Made by a program: the position numbers and the translations under genes
The notes under the pieces: generated by a model
What the model was told of the DNA's origin: nothing
Database searches by the model: none
Seen by the model: the letters and a program-made list of their open reading frames with translations, nothing else
NCBI RefSeq assembly: GCF_003387575.1
Contig: NZ_QUAB01000014.1
Location: 1-64,000 of the forward strand
Source of the DNA: Microbacterium bovistercoris
GTDB taxonomy: Bacteria; Actinomycetota; Actinomycetes; Actinomycetales; Microbacteriaceae
DNA length: 64,000 nt
Direction: 5' to 3'
Shown here: piece by piece, positions 24,565-34,050 of the stretch
Position numbering within the stretch: position 1 is the first letter of the stretch
How the letters are laid out: each line of letters starts with the position of its first letter

Positions 24565-25804
24565 GGCTGTCGCGCGGTCGGGACAGTTCCCCGATCGGAT
24601 CGGCGAGTGCCAGTGCGACGCCGTTGTGCCGCTGGTAGGCGACGATCCCGCCTGCCGTGCGCAGGTACTCGTTCGGCTCCCAGGTCGTCATCCACGACAG
24701 CGTCCCGCCGCCGTGCTGCTGCAGCGCTGCGATCACGTCGTCGCGGGTGGGTGCAGTGCCCCCGCCGAGCGGCGGCCGACGCCGCCAGCGGAAGGCGCGA
24801 CGTTCGATCAGCAGCATGATCAGGAACAGCGTCCAGAGGACGCCGGTGGCCAGCGCCATCCGGGCGTTGAAGCCGAGATCCTCGAGCTCCCGTTCCGAGG
24901 ACATCATCACCAACAGCAGGATCAGGGCGCCGAGCAGTACATTCAGCCCGGTGTAGAGCAGCGAGAGCAGCCACGCCCACCGCCGACCTCGACGCAGCCC
25001 GTTGAGCACGATCAGGGTGATCGCCAGATCGATCAGCGTGCTCCAGTGCAGGGTCTCCGCGGGGACGGTGTCGCCGAAGGGCCCCGAGGTGGGCACGTAG
25101 TCGACGATCGTCGAGATCACGATCAGCACGATCAGCGCCCAGAACGCGAGCAGCCGCTGCTCGCGCACCGTCGCGCGGCGCAGGGTCAGTGAGCGGTCGA
25201 CGGCCAGCACCAGCACGACCGCGGCCGCGTGCTCGAGGTCGGCGATGTCGCCCCAGAACAGCAGCGCGATGAAGACGTAGGTCAGCAGCGTGAGCCATGC
25301 GCGGTTGCGCCACGGAGAGGGCAGCACGCCGACCGCGAGGGCGATGCAGGCGAGAAGCCCGCCGCTGGGCCCGACATCCAGCGACGCAGCCTGATGCTGC
25401 ACCCATGGCCAGGCCGGAGTGACAACCGAGAGCAGCCAGAGCAGACCCGCGGTAGCGAGGATGGCGAACAGCTGCCCACCCGCGAACCAGGCCAGCGTCA
25501 CGCGCCAGCCGCGATGCCACTCCAGGTAGGCGACGCCGAGCAGGCAGGCGACGAGCAGCAGATACCCCAACGGCTGCGCTGCCAGGAAGGTTCCAGTGAG
25601 CGGAGTCCACCAGCGGCCGGCCTGGAACGCCGGCAAGCCATAGGCCAGGTCGTCCCAGAGCGGGCTGTCCTGGAACGGGGCCCACAGGGCACCCGTCGCG
25701 ATCCCCGCGGAGAGCAGGGCGGCGAGGATCAGCAGGGTGACGGGCAGACGACGCAGGATGCTGCGCGGTGGCGTCGACGCACGGGCGATCGTCTCATCGT
25801 TCAT
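24557..25804 (-). CDS. MprF-like membrane part (lysylphosphatidylglycerol flippase/synthase, N-terminal)
   Basis: A 415-residue protein with about 10 membrane helices. Four or five of them (TWLLTYVFIALLFWGDIADLEH region, residues about 40-215) have a rhomboid-like look, and the rest lie at 230-345. Residues 360-405 are the beginning of the DUF2156 domain (DVIAALQQHGGGTLSWMTTW, then LALADPIGE). The frame then runs into LSRPRDSRD and stops, whereas the neighbouring frame continues the domain. The intact protein would modify membrane phosphatidylglycerol with an amino acid and give resistance to cationic peptides. Its start overlaps the stop of the MalT-type regulator by four bases. Confidence 0.78.
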   Translation of the reverse strand: MNDETIARASTPPRSILRRLPVTLLILAALLSAGIATGALWAPFQDSPLWDDLAYGLPAFQAGRWWTPLTGTFLAAQPLGYLLLVACLLGVAYLEWHRGWRVTLAWFAGGQLFAILATAGLLWLLSVVTPAWPWVQHQAASLDVGPSGGLLACIALAVGVLPSPWRNRAWLTLLTYVFIALLFWGDIADLEHAAAVVLVLAVDRSLTLRRATVREQRLLAFWALIVLIVISTIVDYVPTSGPFGDTVPAETLHWSTLIDLAITLIVLNGLRRGRRWAWLLSLLYTGLNVLLGALILLLVMMSSERELEDLGFNARMALATGVLWTLFLIMLLIERRAFRWRRRPPLGGGTAPTRDDVIAALQQHGGGTLSWMTTWEPNEYLRTAGGIVAYQRHNGVALALADPIGELSRPRDSRD

Positions 25805-28011
25805 GCCACCCGCTCCGTCTCTCCGCTTTCGGCGAGGATGAGTCCGGCCCGGCGGGCCGCGGCGACGGCATCCGCTCTGCTGGTCACGTCGAGCTTGCGA
25901 TGGATCGACTTTATGTGAGTGCGCGCGGTGTTGACGGAGATGAACAGCTCTGAGGCGATCTCGGCGGCACTCAGCGCGGTGGGCAGCAGCGTCAGCACCT
26001 CCAGCTCCCGCCGGCTCAGTCCCTCCTGCAAGCGAGTCGGTGCCGGCGCGGTGCCGGTCTGCGCGCGCAGTGCGGCGATCCGCTCTGGCAACGCGCCGGC
26101 ATCCGTGGCGCCGGCGATGACGTGGTCGGCCTGGTTCAGGGCGACCGTCGCGCGATCGGGGTGCCCGAGCGCGAGGTCTGCGCGCGCCACCTCGATGAGC
26201 AGATGAGGGACGACGAGCACGGAGTCATCGTGCTGGGCGGCGACCTCTAGCGCCCGTACGGCGGTCGCCCGCCCAGCGGCCGGGCTGCCGCTGTCGATCT
26301 GGAAGCGAGCCAGAGCCTGCTCGGCCGGCAGGTAGACATGGTCCATGCCGATCGCGAAGGCCTTCCGCGCGGCGGCGCATCGCTCGATCGCGGTCGCAGC
26401 GCCGTCGAGATCGCCGAGCTCGAGCAGGCACAGCGCTCGGTAGGCGGGCACGAACAGCTGGAGCGGGCGGGCGAGCGGCTGCATCTCCTCCACCGTGTCC
26501 AGCTCTCGCAGCGCCGCCGCGCTCTCGCCGGCGAGATGCAGCATCGTCGCCAGTCGGGTGCGCACGATCGCCGCGAACGGCGATGACGGGTCGTGCCCGG
26601 CGAGAAATCGGTCGGCGGCGCGGCGCGCGTCGCCGACGTCGTCATAGCAGGCGGAGGCATGGATGAAGTCCTCGACCTCGTCCCAGTCCCGGAACGGGGC
26701 GACGGTGCGCGCGCCGGCTGAGAGGCGGCCGCGGGAGAGCGCACGGTCGCGCCGAGCCCGATCGCCTCCGGTCGCGGTGGCCCAGGCCTCCCAGAACGCC
26801 AGGCGCGGATCCTCGCCGAGAGCGGATGCCGGGATGCGGTCCAGCCAACTCAGCCCGAGCTCCTGCCGGGGGACGAGGAAGGTGGCGTGCACGTTGAAGA
26901 GCACGTCGGCGATCGACTCGTAGTCCTCGGCCCCGAGCAGGTGGTGCACCGTGGAGGCGATGTCCTGGTGCTCCGCGAACCAGCCGGCAGCGCGCCGGTG
27001 CAGCGCCCTTCGGCCTGCGGGATCCGCTCGGCCCAACTCCGCGAGCAGCTGTTCCCGCACGAGGTGGTGCATGCGCCACCAGCGTCCGTCGTCGTCCAGA
27101 GCCGCGATCAGGCCCGTGCGGGTCGCAACATCCATGGCCACGGTCCAGGCTCGGTCATCCTGCAGCACGGCCGAGAGCACCTCAGCGGTGAACCGCTCGA
27201 ACACGGCGAGTTGACGCAGCAGCTCCCCGTCGTCCGGGTCGCCGCCGGCGAGGCCCTCGCCGATCAGCGCTCCGATGCCGGTCGGATCATCGGGGCTCTG
27301 AGAGACGACACGGGCCGGAGCCAGTCCGCGCGAGATCGCCGCCCCGATGAGGGACACGGCGGCCGGCCAGCCGCCGGTGATGTCGTGCACGAAGGCCGGA
27401 TCGACGGGTTCGGGGCCGGCGGCGGCGCGCAGCAGTTCCGCCGTCTGGGCCGGCGTCAGGCGCAGCTGCTCCACCTGCAGGTCGGCGACCTCGCCGCGGG
27501 CGCGGAGCCGCTGAAGGGCGGGCAGCTCCAGCGGCACTCGAGCGACCAGCACGATGACCAGGTTCTCGGGCATCCGTCCGAGGAACCAGTCCAGGCTTGC
27601 GATGGTGTCCTCTCGTGCGACCAGATGGGCGTCGTCCAGCACGAGTGTCCACTGTTCCGGCGAGGCGTCGATCGCATCGATCAGGGGCACGATGATCGAA
27701 CGGCGCACAGCGCCGGCATCCGATGCATTCACGGCGAGTTCGTCGCCGGCCCTTGAGCGTGCGACCGCAGCGGCGATCGCGCCCCACAGCCCCGCCGGGT
27801 CGTTGTCGTCGGCGTCGAGGCTCACCCAGATCCGGCCGCGTTCGGGCGTGGCCTGGAGCCACTGCGAGACGACCGTGGTCTTGCCGTATCCGGCCGGGGC
27901 GCGGACGACGGCGACGCGAAGGGAAGCGCCGCGCAGCATCCCGAAGACGTCGTCGCGGATGATCGGATGCGGACCGGAGATCGGCGGGCGGAACTTGGTC
28001 GATGGGTACAT
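25801..28011 (-). CDS. MalT-type LuxR-family ATP-dependent regulator
   Basis: A 736-residue STAND transcription activator. The N-terminal NTPase has the Walker A APAGYGKTT (about residues 39-47) and Walker B WTLVLDDAHLV. A winged-helix and a TPR-like sensor region follow, and the C-terminal LuxR helix-turn-helix is GLSRRELEVLTLLPTALSAAEIASELFISVNTARTHIKSIHRKL. Its stop overlaps the MprF-like gene by four bases, so regulator and membrane-modification gene are one transcription unit and it may control its own operon. Inducer unknown. Confidence 0.88.
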   Translation of the reverse strand: MYPSTKFRPPISGPHPIIRDDVFGMLRGASLRVAVVRAPAGYGKTTVVSQWLQATPERGRIWVSLDADDNDPAGLWGAIAAAVARSRAGDELAVNASDAGAVRRSIIVPLIDAIDASPEQWTLVLDDAHLVAREDTIASLDWFLGRMPENLVIVLVARVPLELPALQRLRARGEVADLQVEQLRLTPAQTAELLRAAAGPEPVDPAFVHDITGGWPAAVSLIGAAISRGLAPARVVSQSPDDPTGIGALIGEGLAGGDPDDGELLRQLAVFERFTAEVLSAVLQDDRAWTVAMDVATRTGLIAALDDDGRWWRMHHLVREQLLAELGRADPAGRRALHRRAAGWFAEHQDIASTVHHLLGAEDYESIADVLFNVHATFLVPRQELGLSWLDRIPASALGEDPRLAFWEAWATATGGDRARRDRALSRGRLSAGARTVAPFRDWDEVEDFIHASACYDDVGDARRAADRFLAGHDPSSPFAAIVRTRLATMLHLAGESAAALRELDTVEEMQPLARPLQLFVPAYRALCLLELGDLDGAATAIERCAAARKAFAIGMDHVYLPAEQALARFQIDSGSPAAGRATAVRALEVAAQHDDSVLVVPHLLIEVARADLALGHPDRATVALNQADHVIAGATDAGALPERIAALRAQTGTAPAPTRLQEGLSRRELEVLTLLPTALSAAEIASELFISVNTARTHIKSIHRKLDVTSRADAVAAARRAGLILAESGETERVA

Positions 28012-28139
28012 GTGCGTCTCATTCTGGCGGACGGAATCACCTAGGTGAATGGAGGCGTCCCCCGGGCGATCCGCGCGGACGGGTGCGCTCTGGAGCGGTA
28101 CTCTTTCGACGCTGAATCCATGGAACGCCGAGGAGAATC

Positions 28140-29000
28140 GTGTCCGATATCACCACCACCGAGAACGGCTGGCGCAGGTTCTGGAACAAGGGTGCCTGGT
28201 GGAAGGCGCTGATCCTGGTTCTCGTCTACGTCGCGATCTACCAGCTCATGCCGGCGCTGTGGGTGGGGGCGACGGAATCCGCGACGGCGGACGGCATGTT
28301 CTCCTCGGCGGCGAGCGTCCTCTTCGGGCTCGGGCTCCCCGTCATCGTCGGCTCGCTGCTGCTGCTCGCCTTCGCCTGGTCTGTCGGCTGGTTGCCCAAG
28401 CCGCTGTTCACCAGGCAACCGGTGCCCGGTCGCTGGTGGATGTGGATCGCCGTGGTGCTGGTCGCGCTCCCCATCCTGCTGCGGCTGTTCGGCATCGACT
28501 ATTCGGCGTACTCGGCGGGCACCATCGTCATGACCTTCGTGACCGGGCTGTTCATCGGTCTGTCGGAAGAGCTGCTCACGCGCGGTCTGGTCGTCGAGAT
28601 CATGCGCCGGGCGGGACATCGGGAGTGGGCCGTGGCAGCGGTGTCCGCCCTGTTCTTCGCCCTGCTGCACTCCGGCAACCTGCTGTCCGGGCAGTCGATC
28701 GTGACGGTCGGCGGCACCCTTGTCTACACCTTCGCCTTCGGCGTGCTGATGTACCTGATCATGCGCGTGACGGGGAACCTCATCTGGGCGGTGGTCCTGC
28801 ACGGACTCACCGATCCGACGACCTTCCTCGCCACTGGAGGCATCGATGTCGAGGGAACCCGCACCAATACGCTGCTCACGCTCGCAGGGCCGGTGACGAC
28901 GCTGCTGATCATCGCCGGCTTCGTGCTGCTGATCTTCATCCGTGGACGGGCGTATCCGGAACTCGCGAAGACTGCGGAGGCGCAGCCGACGGCGGGCTGA
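28140..29000 (+). CDS. CPBP-family intramembrane glutamic endopeptidase
   Basis: A 286-residue protein with about eight membrane helices of the CAAX protease/bacteriocin-processing (ABI) family. The catalytic glutamates and arginine are in GLSEELLTRGLVVEIM (about residue 141), the first conserved His is in FFALLHSGN (about 180), and the last motif is VVLHGLTD (about 220). It starts at a GTG five bases after aggag. Relatives process prenylated or secreted peptides or give bacteriocin immunity; no substrate gene is next to it. Confidence 0.88.
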   Translation: MSDITTTENGWRRFWNKGAWWKALILVLVYVAIYQLMPALWVGATESATADGMFSSAASVLFGLGLPVIVGSLLLLAFAWSVGWLPKPLFTRQPVPGRWWMWIAVVLVALPILLRLFGIDYSAYSAGTIVMTFVTGLFIGLSEELLTRGLVVEIMRRAGHREWAVAAVSALFFALLHSGNLLSGQSIVTVGGTLVYTFAFGVLMYLIMRVTGNLIWAVVLHGLTDPTTFLATGGIDVEGTRTNTLLTLAGPVTTLLIIAGFVLLIFIRGRAYPELAKTAEAQPTAG

Positions 29001-29075
29001 TCCGCGCAACCCCTTGACGGCGCGCACGCCGGGCCCCTCAATAGACGTGGGGGAGGCAACCGACTGGGGGCCTCT

Positions 29076-29906
29076 ATGGACTTTCTCGACGACGACGGAG
29101 GAACGGCGACGCGGAGCCGGGCGCTTCTCGCGCTGCACGAGGGGCGGGGATTCCTGATCCCGAACGCGTGGAACGCCGGATCCGCACGCATTCTGGAACA
29201 GGTGGGATTCCCGGCGATCGCCACCACCAGCGCGGGCATCGCCTGGTCGTGCGGAATGCCCGACGGGGGACCGATCGGTCCCGACGCGATGTTCGAGAAC
29301 CTCGCGTCGATCGTCGGTGCCGTCGCTGTTCCGGTCTCGGCCGACCTCGAGGCCGGATACGGCGAGACACCGGAGGATGTCGGGTTCACCGTCGCGCGCG
29401 CCGCCGAGATGGGCCTCGCCGGTGGCAATCTCGAAGACGCGGTCGGGGGGAACCTGCTGGAAGCCGGGGTCGCGGCAGAACGCATCGCCGCGGCACGCGC
29501 CGCAGCGCCGGAGGGGACGTTCGTGCTCAACGCCCGAACGGACACGTACTTCTCCTCGTTCGACGGGGACTGCTTCGCCGAGACGATCCGCCGGGCATCG
29601 CGCTACATCGATGCCGGTGCGGACTGCATCTTCGTGCCCGGCGTGCGCGACGCCGAGACGATCCGTCGGCTGGCCGCCGAGATCCCCGTCCCGCTGAACA
29701 TGGTCGCGGGCCTCACCGCGCCCGTACTCGACGCGCCGACGCTGTTCTCGCTCGGGGTGAAGCGCGTGAGCGTCGGCGGCAGCATCGCCAGGGTCGCGTT
29801 CAGCGCCGTCGAGAGGGCCGCGACGGAACTGTTCGAGACCGGCACGCTGGGATTCCTCGACGGAGCGGCGACCTACGCCGACCTGCAGCGAAGGTTCAGC
29901 GGGTGA
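29076..29906 (+). CDS. Isocitrate lyase/PEP mutase family protein
   Basis: A 276-residue TIM-barrel enzyme that makes or breaks C-C or P-C bonds of 2-oxo/carboxylic acids with a metal ion. PNAWNAGSARILEQVGFPAIATTSAG is the family N-terminus, VSADLEAGYGE carries the metal-binding Asp, and NLEDAVGG and LNARTDTY are the other conserved loops. The cysteine-containing KKCG-type motif of true isocitrate lyase is not seen, so it is an oxaloacetate decarboxylase/PEP-mutase-like member of uncertain reaction. A phosphonate catabolism locus exists 24 kb away, but no biosynthetic partner is adjacent. Confidence 0.82.
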   Translation: MDFLDDDGGTATRSRALLALHEGRGFLIPNAWNAGSARILEQVGFPAIATTSAGIAWSCGMPDGGPIGPDAMFENLASIVGAVAVPVSADLEAGYGETPEDVGFTVARAAEMGLAGGNLEDAVGGNLLEAGVAAERIAAARAAAPEGTFVLNARTDTYFSSFDGDCFAETIRRASRYIDAGADCIFVPGVRDAETIRRLAAEIPVPLNMVAGLTAPVLDAPTLFSLGVKRVSVGGSIARVAFSAVERAATELFETGTLGFLDGAATYADLQRRFSG

Positions 29907-30061
29907 CGAGTGCTTCTCCACCGACACGAGCAAGAACTCCGTATCCCGGAGTGGACGGAACGCCGTCCGGGTCACGGCCCTGCACAGGCTGACGGCCGGA
30001 CATCGCCGGCAGCCGGCGTACCGAGGCGCCGAAGCGGAAAGAGCGTGGGAGAACAGCGTAC

Positions 30062-31720
30062 TCAGACGAACATGACGCGTCGCGGTGCGGGGGCGGTGTA
30101 GTCGCGGCCGTCCGGGGCGGTCCAGAAGACGGCGCCGGTGCCGGAGTCGATGCAGGCGGTCCACCGGAACTGCTCGGGCACGGAGGGGTGCTTGAGCTGG
30201 TGGTGGGCGGGGCAGAAATGTCCCAGGTTGTCGATGTGCGTGGGCCCGCCGAGCGCATGGTCCCGGTTGTGGTCGATCTCACAGGCGGCGGCGGGTCTGC
30301 GGCAGCCGGGGAAACGACAGTGCTGGTCCCTGGCGCGCAGGAACGCGCGCATGCCGTCGGTCGGGGAGTAGGCATCGGTCTCGACGACCATGCCGGTGGG
30401 GTCCAGGAACAGCCGGGACCACCCGGAACCTCGGGATGCGAGGTCGCGGGCGATGTCGGGGTGGACAGGCCCGACTCCGTCGATGAACGCCATGTTGTCG
30501 TCGGCGCCGGTGAGGGTGGTGGCGGCGATGGTGACCTGGATGCGTGCGGTGATATTGTCCAGCCCGGTGCCGGACAGCCCGGTGGGGTCAGCACCCAGGA
30601 GCAGGTCGGTGAACAGGTCGGCTCGGATCTGGTCCAGCGTGCGCCCGCCGGGCCGGCCGCCCTCGTCCTGCCGGTTCAGCTCGGCCAGGACCGTATCCCA
30701 GCGGGCCTGGATCTCCTCAGCCCGTTCCGGGTCGGCCTGGTACCAGTCGTTCTCGTCGTCTGTGTGGCCGAAGAATGCACGGGATGCGGCGGCGACACCG
30801 GTGCCGGCGGCTACTTCCTCGGCGAGGAACGCTTCGATGCGGGCGAGGAACTCCTCCACGGTGTCGGGGTCCACGGGCGGCTGGTCCATCCACTCCGCCC
30901 CCCGGCGGTCCCGGGCAGCAGATTCTTCGTCCGCGCTGTCCGCGTCGGCTGCGGTGTCGTCTGCCAGGCCGGTTCCCGCGGCATCCGATCGTGGGGCCTT
31001 GCCGGCGCGCTCTGTGTGTGCGGCCTTCGCAGCACGTTCTGCCGCCGCGTTCTCGATCTGTTCAGCCTTCTCGGCGCGGAGGATCTCGCGGACGAGCTGG
31101 TCGAGACGGTCGCGGATCGCGAACGCGAGGTGCTCGGGCAGAATCGCGGTCAGTCGTGCGAGGCCGTCTTCGATGGACACGATCGTCACGCACCGTTCCG
31201 ATCGTGCCCTGCGGTGTCGTTCCTGGACGGTTTCGCCGAGCAGGGCGGTGAGCACCTGTCGGGCGTGGATACCGGTCTTGGCGGGGGAGTCCTGTTCGGC
31301 GACCACGAGCACGGCTGCGTCGAACAGTGCCGCAACAACGGGGTCGACGGCCCCGTTGTTGATGGCCTCATCGACCGTCCGGCCGACCCGGGTGATCTCC
31401 CGGGCATGGGCGGCGCTGATCCGCCCATGCCGCAGTGCGTCGTGTACGGCCGGGTGCAGTCCGGTCAGCGCCCTCGCAGTGTCGAACGCCGTCTCCACAG
31501 TCCCGGTCGCCAGGCGCCCTGCGGCGGTGTACTGCGCGATCATGGACCGGCGGATCGAATCTCGCGCCAGTTGATGCTCCAGCACATCCCGCTCGAACAG
31601 CACTTCCCGGGCCGCGAGCAGGTCGGCCGCCTCGGCCTCCAGCCGGGCGATCTGCTCGCGGCATGCGGTCCAGGCATCGAGAAGAGCATCCTGCTCTTCG
31701 AATCTCGACATCTGTTCCAT
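30062..31720 (-). CDS. DUF222/HNH endonuclease (13E12-repeat family)
   Basis: A 552-residue protein with a long helical DUF222 region (residues 1-250 and beyond) and a C-terminal HNH nuclease motif: CRFPGCRRPAAACEIDHNRDHALGG, then NLGHFCPAHHQLKH. Such proteins are multicopy in many actinobacteria and mycobacteria (13E12 repeats) and are suspected mobile or selfish nucleases; their function is unproven. An acidic low-complexity insert lies in the middle (TAADADSADEESAARD). The ATG appears to be the first base of the mRNA (see promoter). Confidence 0.88.
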   Translation of the reverse strand: MEQMSRFEEQDALLDAWTACREQIARLEAEAADLLAAREVLFERDVLEHQLARDSIRRSMIAQYTAAGRLATGTVETAFDTARALTGLHPAVHDALRHGRISAAHAREITRVGRTVDEAINNGAVDPVVAALFDAAVLVVAEQDSPAKTGIHARQVLTALLGETVQERHRRARSERCVTIVSIEDGLARLTAILPEHLAFAIRDRLDQLVREILRAEKAEQIENAAAERAAKAAHTERAGKAPRSDAAGTGLADDTAADADSADEESAARDRRGAEWMDQPPVDPDTVEEFLARIEAFLAEEVAAGTGVAAASRAFFGHTDDENDWYQADPERAEEIQARWDTVLAELNRQDEGGRPGGRTLDQIRADLFTDLLLGADPTGLSGTGLDNITARIQVTIAATTLTGADDNMAFIDGVGPVHPDIARDLASRGSGWSRLFLDPTGMVVETDAYSPTDGMRAFLRARDQHCRFPGCRRPAAACEIDHNRDHALGGPTHIDNLGHFCPAHHQLKHPSVPEQFRWTACIDSGTGAVFWTAPDGRDYTAPAPRRVMFV

Positions 31721-31726
31721 GCATCT

Positions 31727-31755
31727 ACCTTAGAACAAAGATATGAACGAGACAA
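31727..31755 (-). promoter_or_regulatory. Promoter of the HNH gene, leaderless
   Basis: On the minus strand a -35 TTGTCT (31750-31755) and a -10 TAAGGT (31727-31732) are 17 bases apart. Six bases after the -10 comes the ATG of the HNH gene, so transcription should start at or next to the A of the start codon. Confidence 0.65.
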
Positions 31756-31876
31756 GACCTGATCTCACCCTTTTCTGAGAGTATCCGGGGTGCCGACAGC
31801 GAAACCGCATCCCGATTCCGGCTCGCACGCCGAAGGTGGCTGGCGCGCGAGCGACCGCCGGTACGACACTGAACGC

Positions 31877-32383
31877 ATGTCAGATCTCCTCGCCGTCCTC
31901 GGCGACATCACCGCTCAGCGCGTCGACGTGATCGTGAACGCGGCGAACAATGCGATGCGCGGTGGGGGAGGCGTCGACGGCGCCATCCACCGCGCCGGCG
32001 GTCCGGCGATCCTGCAGGACTGCATCGCCCGATTCCCGAACGGGCTCGCGACGGGCGATGCCGGCTGGACGACGGCCGGCGACCTGCCGGCCCAATGGGT
32101 GGTGCACACGGTCGGGCCGAACTGGAACGCCGGGCAGCGCGAGCGCTCGCTGCTGCAGTCCTGCTACCGGCGGGCACTCGAGGTCGCCGACGAACTCGGT
32201 GCTCGCAGCATCGCGTTCCCGCTCATCAGCGCCGGCGTCTACGGATGGCCGCGTGAGGACGCGATCGCGGTCGCGATCGACACGATTCTCGGCACGCAGA
32301 CGCGGGTCGCAGATGCTCGGATCGTGGCATTCGACGAGACCGCGCACCGGCAGGTGCAGCAGGCCCTCATGGCGCGGCGGTGA
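31877..32383 (+). CDS. ymdB: Macro-domain protein, O-acetyl-ADP-ribose deacetylase type
   Basis: A 168-residue ADP-ribose-binding macro domain. The conserved VLGDITAQRVDVIVNAANNAMRGGGGVDGAIHRAGG (Asn and the glycine loop that bind ADP-ribose) and the phosphate loop LISAGVYGWPREDA are complete, as in enzymes that hydrolyse O-acetyl-ADP-ribose or remove ADP-ribose from proteins. The ATG at 31877 begins just before the domain; an upstream in-frame start at 31790 would add 29 unrelated residues. No ADP-ribosyltransferase or sirtuin partner is next to it. Confidence 0.9.
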   Translation: MSDLLAVLGDITAQRVDVIVNAANNAMRGGGGVDGAIHRAGGPAILQDCIARFPNGLATGDAGWTTAGDLPAQWVVHTVGPNWNAGQRERSLLQSCYRRALEVADELGARSIAFPLISAGVYGWPREDAIAVAIDTILGTQTRVADARIVAFDETAHRQVQQALMARR

Positions 32384-32442
32384 GCGGAAGGCGCGCGTTC
32401 AGGTTGTTCTCAGATTCCCCCACGGCACCCTATGCTCTCCCT

Positions 32443-32832
32443 ATGACTTTCTTCTCGGACATGGAGCCGATCAATCAGGGCGTCAGCGCCGGTGTCGGCG
32501 TCGTCGGCGTGATCTTCGGGCTCATCTACTGGGTCGCGATGATCGCGGCCTACTGGAAGACCTTCACCAAGGCGGGATACCCGGGCTGGCTGGCGATCAT
32601 CCCGATCGTGAACTTCTTCGTGCTGGTCAAGGTCGCGGGCCTGTCGGCGTGGTTCGGGCTGCTCTTCTTCATCCCGGTCGCGAACCTCGTGCTCGCGATC
32701 ATCGTGGCGTTCCGCAACGGCCGGGCGTTCGGCCACGGCGGCGCGTTCTCGTTCTTCCTCCTGTTCCTGCTCAACCCGATCGGCTACTTCATCACCGGTT
32801 TCAGCAACGACACGTACACCAAGCCGGTCTGA
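32443..32832 (+). CDS. Small membrane protein (DUF5684-like)
   Basis: A 129-residue protein with four predicted helices. The central pattern YWKTFTKAGYPGWLAIIPIVNFFVLVKVAGLSAW is characteristic of a widespread family sometimes placed with signal-peptidase-I-associated membrane proteins (DUF5684). Function unknown. The ATG at 32443 is preferred because upstream sequence in this frame reads as non-coding. A strong terminator follows its stop. Confidence 0.8.
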   Translation: MTFFSDMEPINQGVSAGVGVVGVIFGLIYWVAMIAAYWKTFTKAGYPGWLAIIPIVNFFVLVKVAGLSAWFGLLFFIPVANLVLAIIVAFRNGRAFGHGGAFSFFLLFLLNPIGYFITGFSNDTYTKPV

Positions 32833-32849
32833 ATCGCAGACGGGCTCTG

Positions 32850-32883
32850 AAGGCCGGCGCATCCGCAGGGATGCGCCGGCCTT
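32850..32883 (+). terminator. Rho-independent-type terminator
   Basis: A perfect 15-base-pair hairpin (aaggccggcgcatcc and its complement, loop gcag) ends in cctttg, 18 bases after the stop of the small membrane protein. Confidence 0.85.
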
Positions 32884-32985
32884 TGTCGTCGGCGCACGTA
32901 CCCGCGCCCGGTGCGCTCGTCAAGCCCCGTGCGTGGCGCACCCGGCCGGGCGATGATCGGACATCGACGAACCGAGGAGGACCAG

Positions 32986-34050
32986 GTGACCGTACTCTCC
33001 GACATCCCTGTGACGACGATCCCGATCAGCGCACGCGGCCCGCTCAGCCTGCTTGTGCTCGACCGTCTCTTCGTCGGCGGCGAGGAGCCGGCCGCGGAGG
33101 ATGAGGGCCTCGTGCTCGCGCAGGGCGTCGTTTCGGCCGGCCGGGACCTCGTGCACGATGACGACGTGCAGCTGTCGCTGTTCCTGCTCTACGCCTCGCA
33201 CTACGGATCCCTTCGCGGGATGGACGCCGACAGGGAGTGGGACGGTGAGCTCCTCGGCATCCGCCGTGTGCTGGAGGACGCCTTCGAGGCCAAGCTGCGC
33301 GCCCGGGTCGTCGTACCGGAAGCGCCGGAGCCGAGCGCGGCCGCCGTCGCGGAGGCGCTGTTCGCGCTGACCGGCGAAGACGGCGGCCCCGGCCTGGCTC
33401 GGTTCATCGCCAGGAAGGCGGATGTCGCGCAGGTGCGCGAGTTCCTCGTGCACCGTTCGATCTACACGCTGCGCGAGGCCGACCCGCACAGCTGGGCCAT
33501 CCCGCGGCTGACGGGCAGGGCCAAGGCCGCGCTCGTCGAGATCCAGTCCGACGAGTACGGCGGCGGACGACCGGAGCGCGTGCACGCCGAGCTGTTCGCC
33601 AGAGCCCTGCGCGGCGCCGGCCTGGACGACCGCTACGGCGCATACGTCGACAGCGTCCCCGCTGTCACGCTGGCGTCGATGAACACGATGTCGCTGTTCG
33701 GCCTGAATCGACGGCTGCTGGGTGCGATCGTCGGCCACCTCGCGGCGTTCGAGATGACGTCATCGATCCCCAGCCGGTTCTACTCCCAGGGCCTGAGCCG
33801 TCTCGGCTTCGGCCCCGAGGTCGCCGACTACTACGACGAGCACGTCGAGGCGGATGCGGTGCACGAGCAGATCGCCGGGCACGATCTGGCCGGGGCGCTT
33901 GCCGAAGACCGACCGGAGCTGCTGCCGGACATCCTCTTCGGGGCCGCCGCCTGCCTCGCGGCGGACGGCTGGATCGCCGAACGGATCCTCGGATGCTGGG
34001 AGGCCGGAGTCTCGTCGCTCCGCGGTGGCGCAGAGAGGGACATGTCGTGA
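32986..34050 (+). CDS. Iron-containing redox enzyme family protein (haem-oxygenase fold)
   Basis: A 354-residue all-helical protein. The second half fits the iron-containing redox (TENA/haem-oxygenase-like) family: EIQSDEYGGGRPERVHAELFARALRGAGL carries the Glu-x6-His type ligands, and FYSQGLSRLGFGPEVADYYDEHVEADAVHEQIA carries the later acidic/His ligands. Such di-iron proteins desaturate or cleave fatty-acid or amino-acid substrates; the reaction here is unknown. The GTG at 32986 has a good gaggagg site five bases before it. The CDGSH iron-sulphur gene overlaps its stop, suggesting an electron donor. Confidence 0.8.
   Translation: MTVLSDIPVTTIPISARGPLSLLVLDRLFVGGEEPAAEDEGLVLAQGVVSAGRDLVHDDDVQLSLFLLYASHYGSLRGMDADREWDGELLGIRRVLEDAFEAKLRARVVVPEAPEPSAAAVAEALFALTGEDGGPGLARFIARKADVAQVREFLVHRSIYTLREADPHSWAIPRLTGRAKAALVEIQSDEYGGGRPERVHAELFARALRGAGLDDRYGAYVDSVPAVTLASMNTMSLFGLNRRLLGAIVGHLAAFEMTSSIPSRFYSQGLSRLGFGPEVADYYDEHVEADAVHEQIAGHDLAGALAEDRPELLPDILFGAAACLAADGWIAERILGCWEAGVSSLRGGAERDMS

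Noticed and set aside
28012..28139. A riboswitch in the gap before the CPBP gene
   Set aside because: No conserved aptamer segment was recognised and the gap is short.
29014..29043. A TTGACG box as -35 of the PEP-mutase-like gene
   Set aside because: The nearest -10-like sequence (TCAATA or TAGACG) fits the consensus poorly or has wrong spacing, so no promoter was called.
30188..31762. A 524-codon plus-strand frame opposite the HNH gene
   Set aside because: Antisense shadow; the minus-strand frame has the HNH motif and a good promoter.
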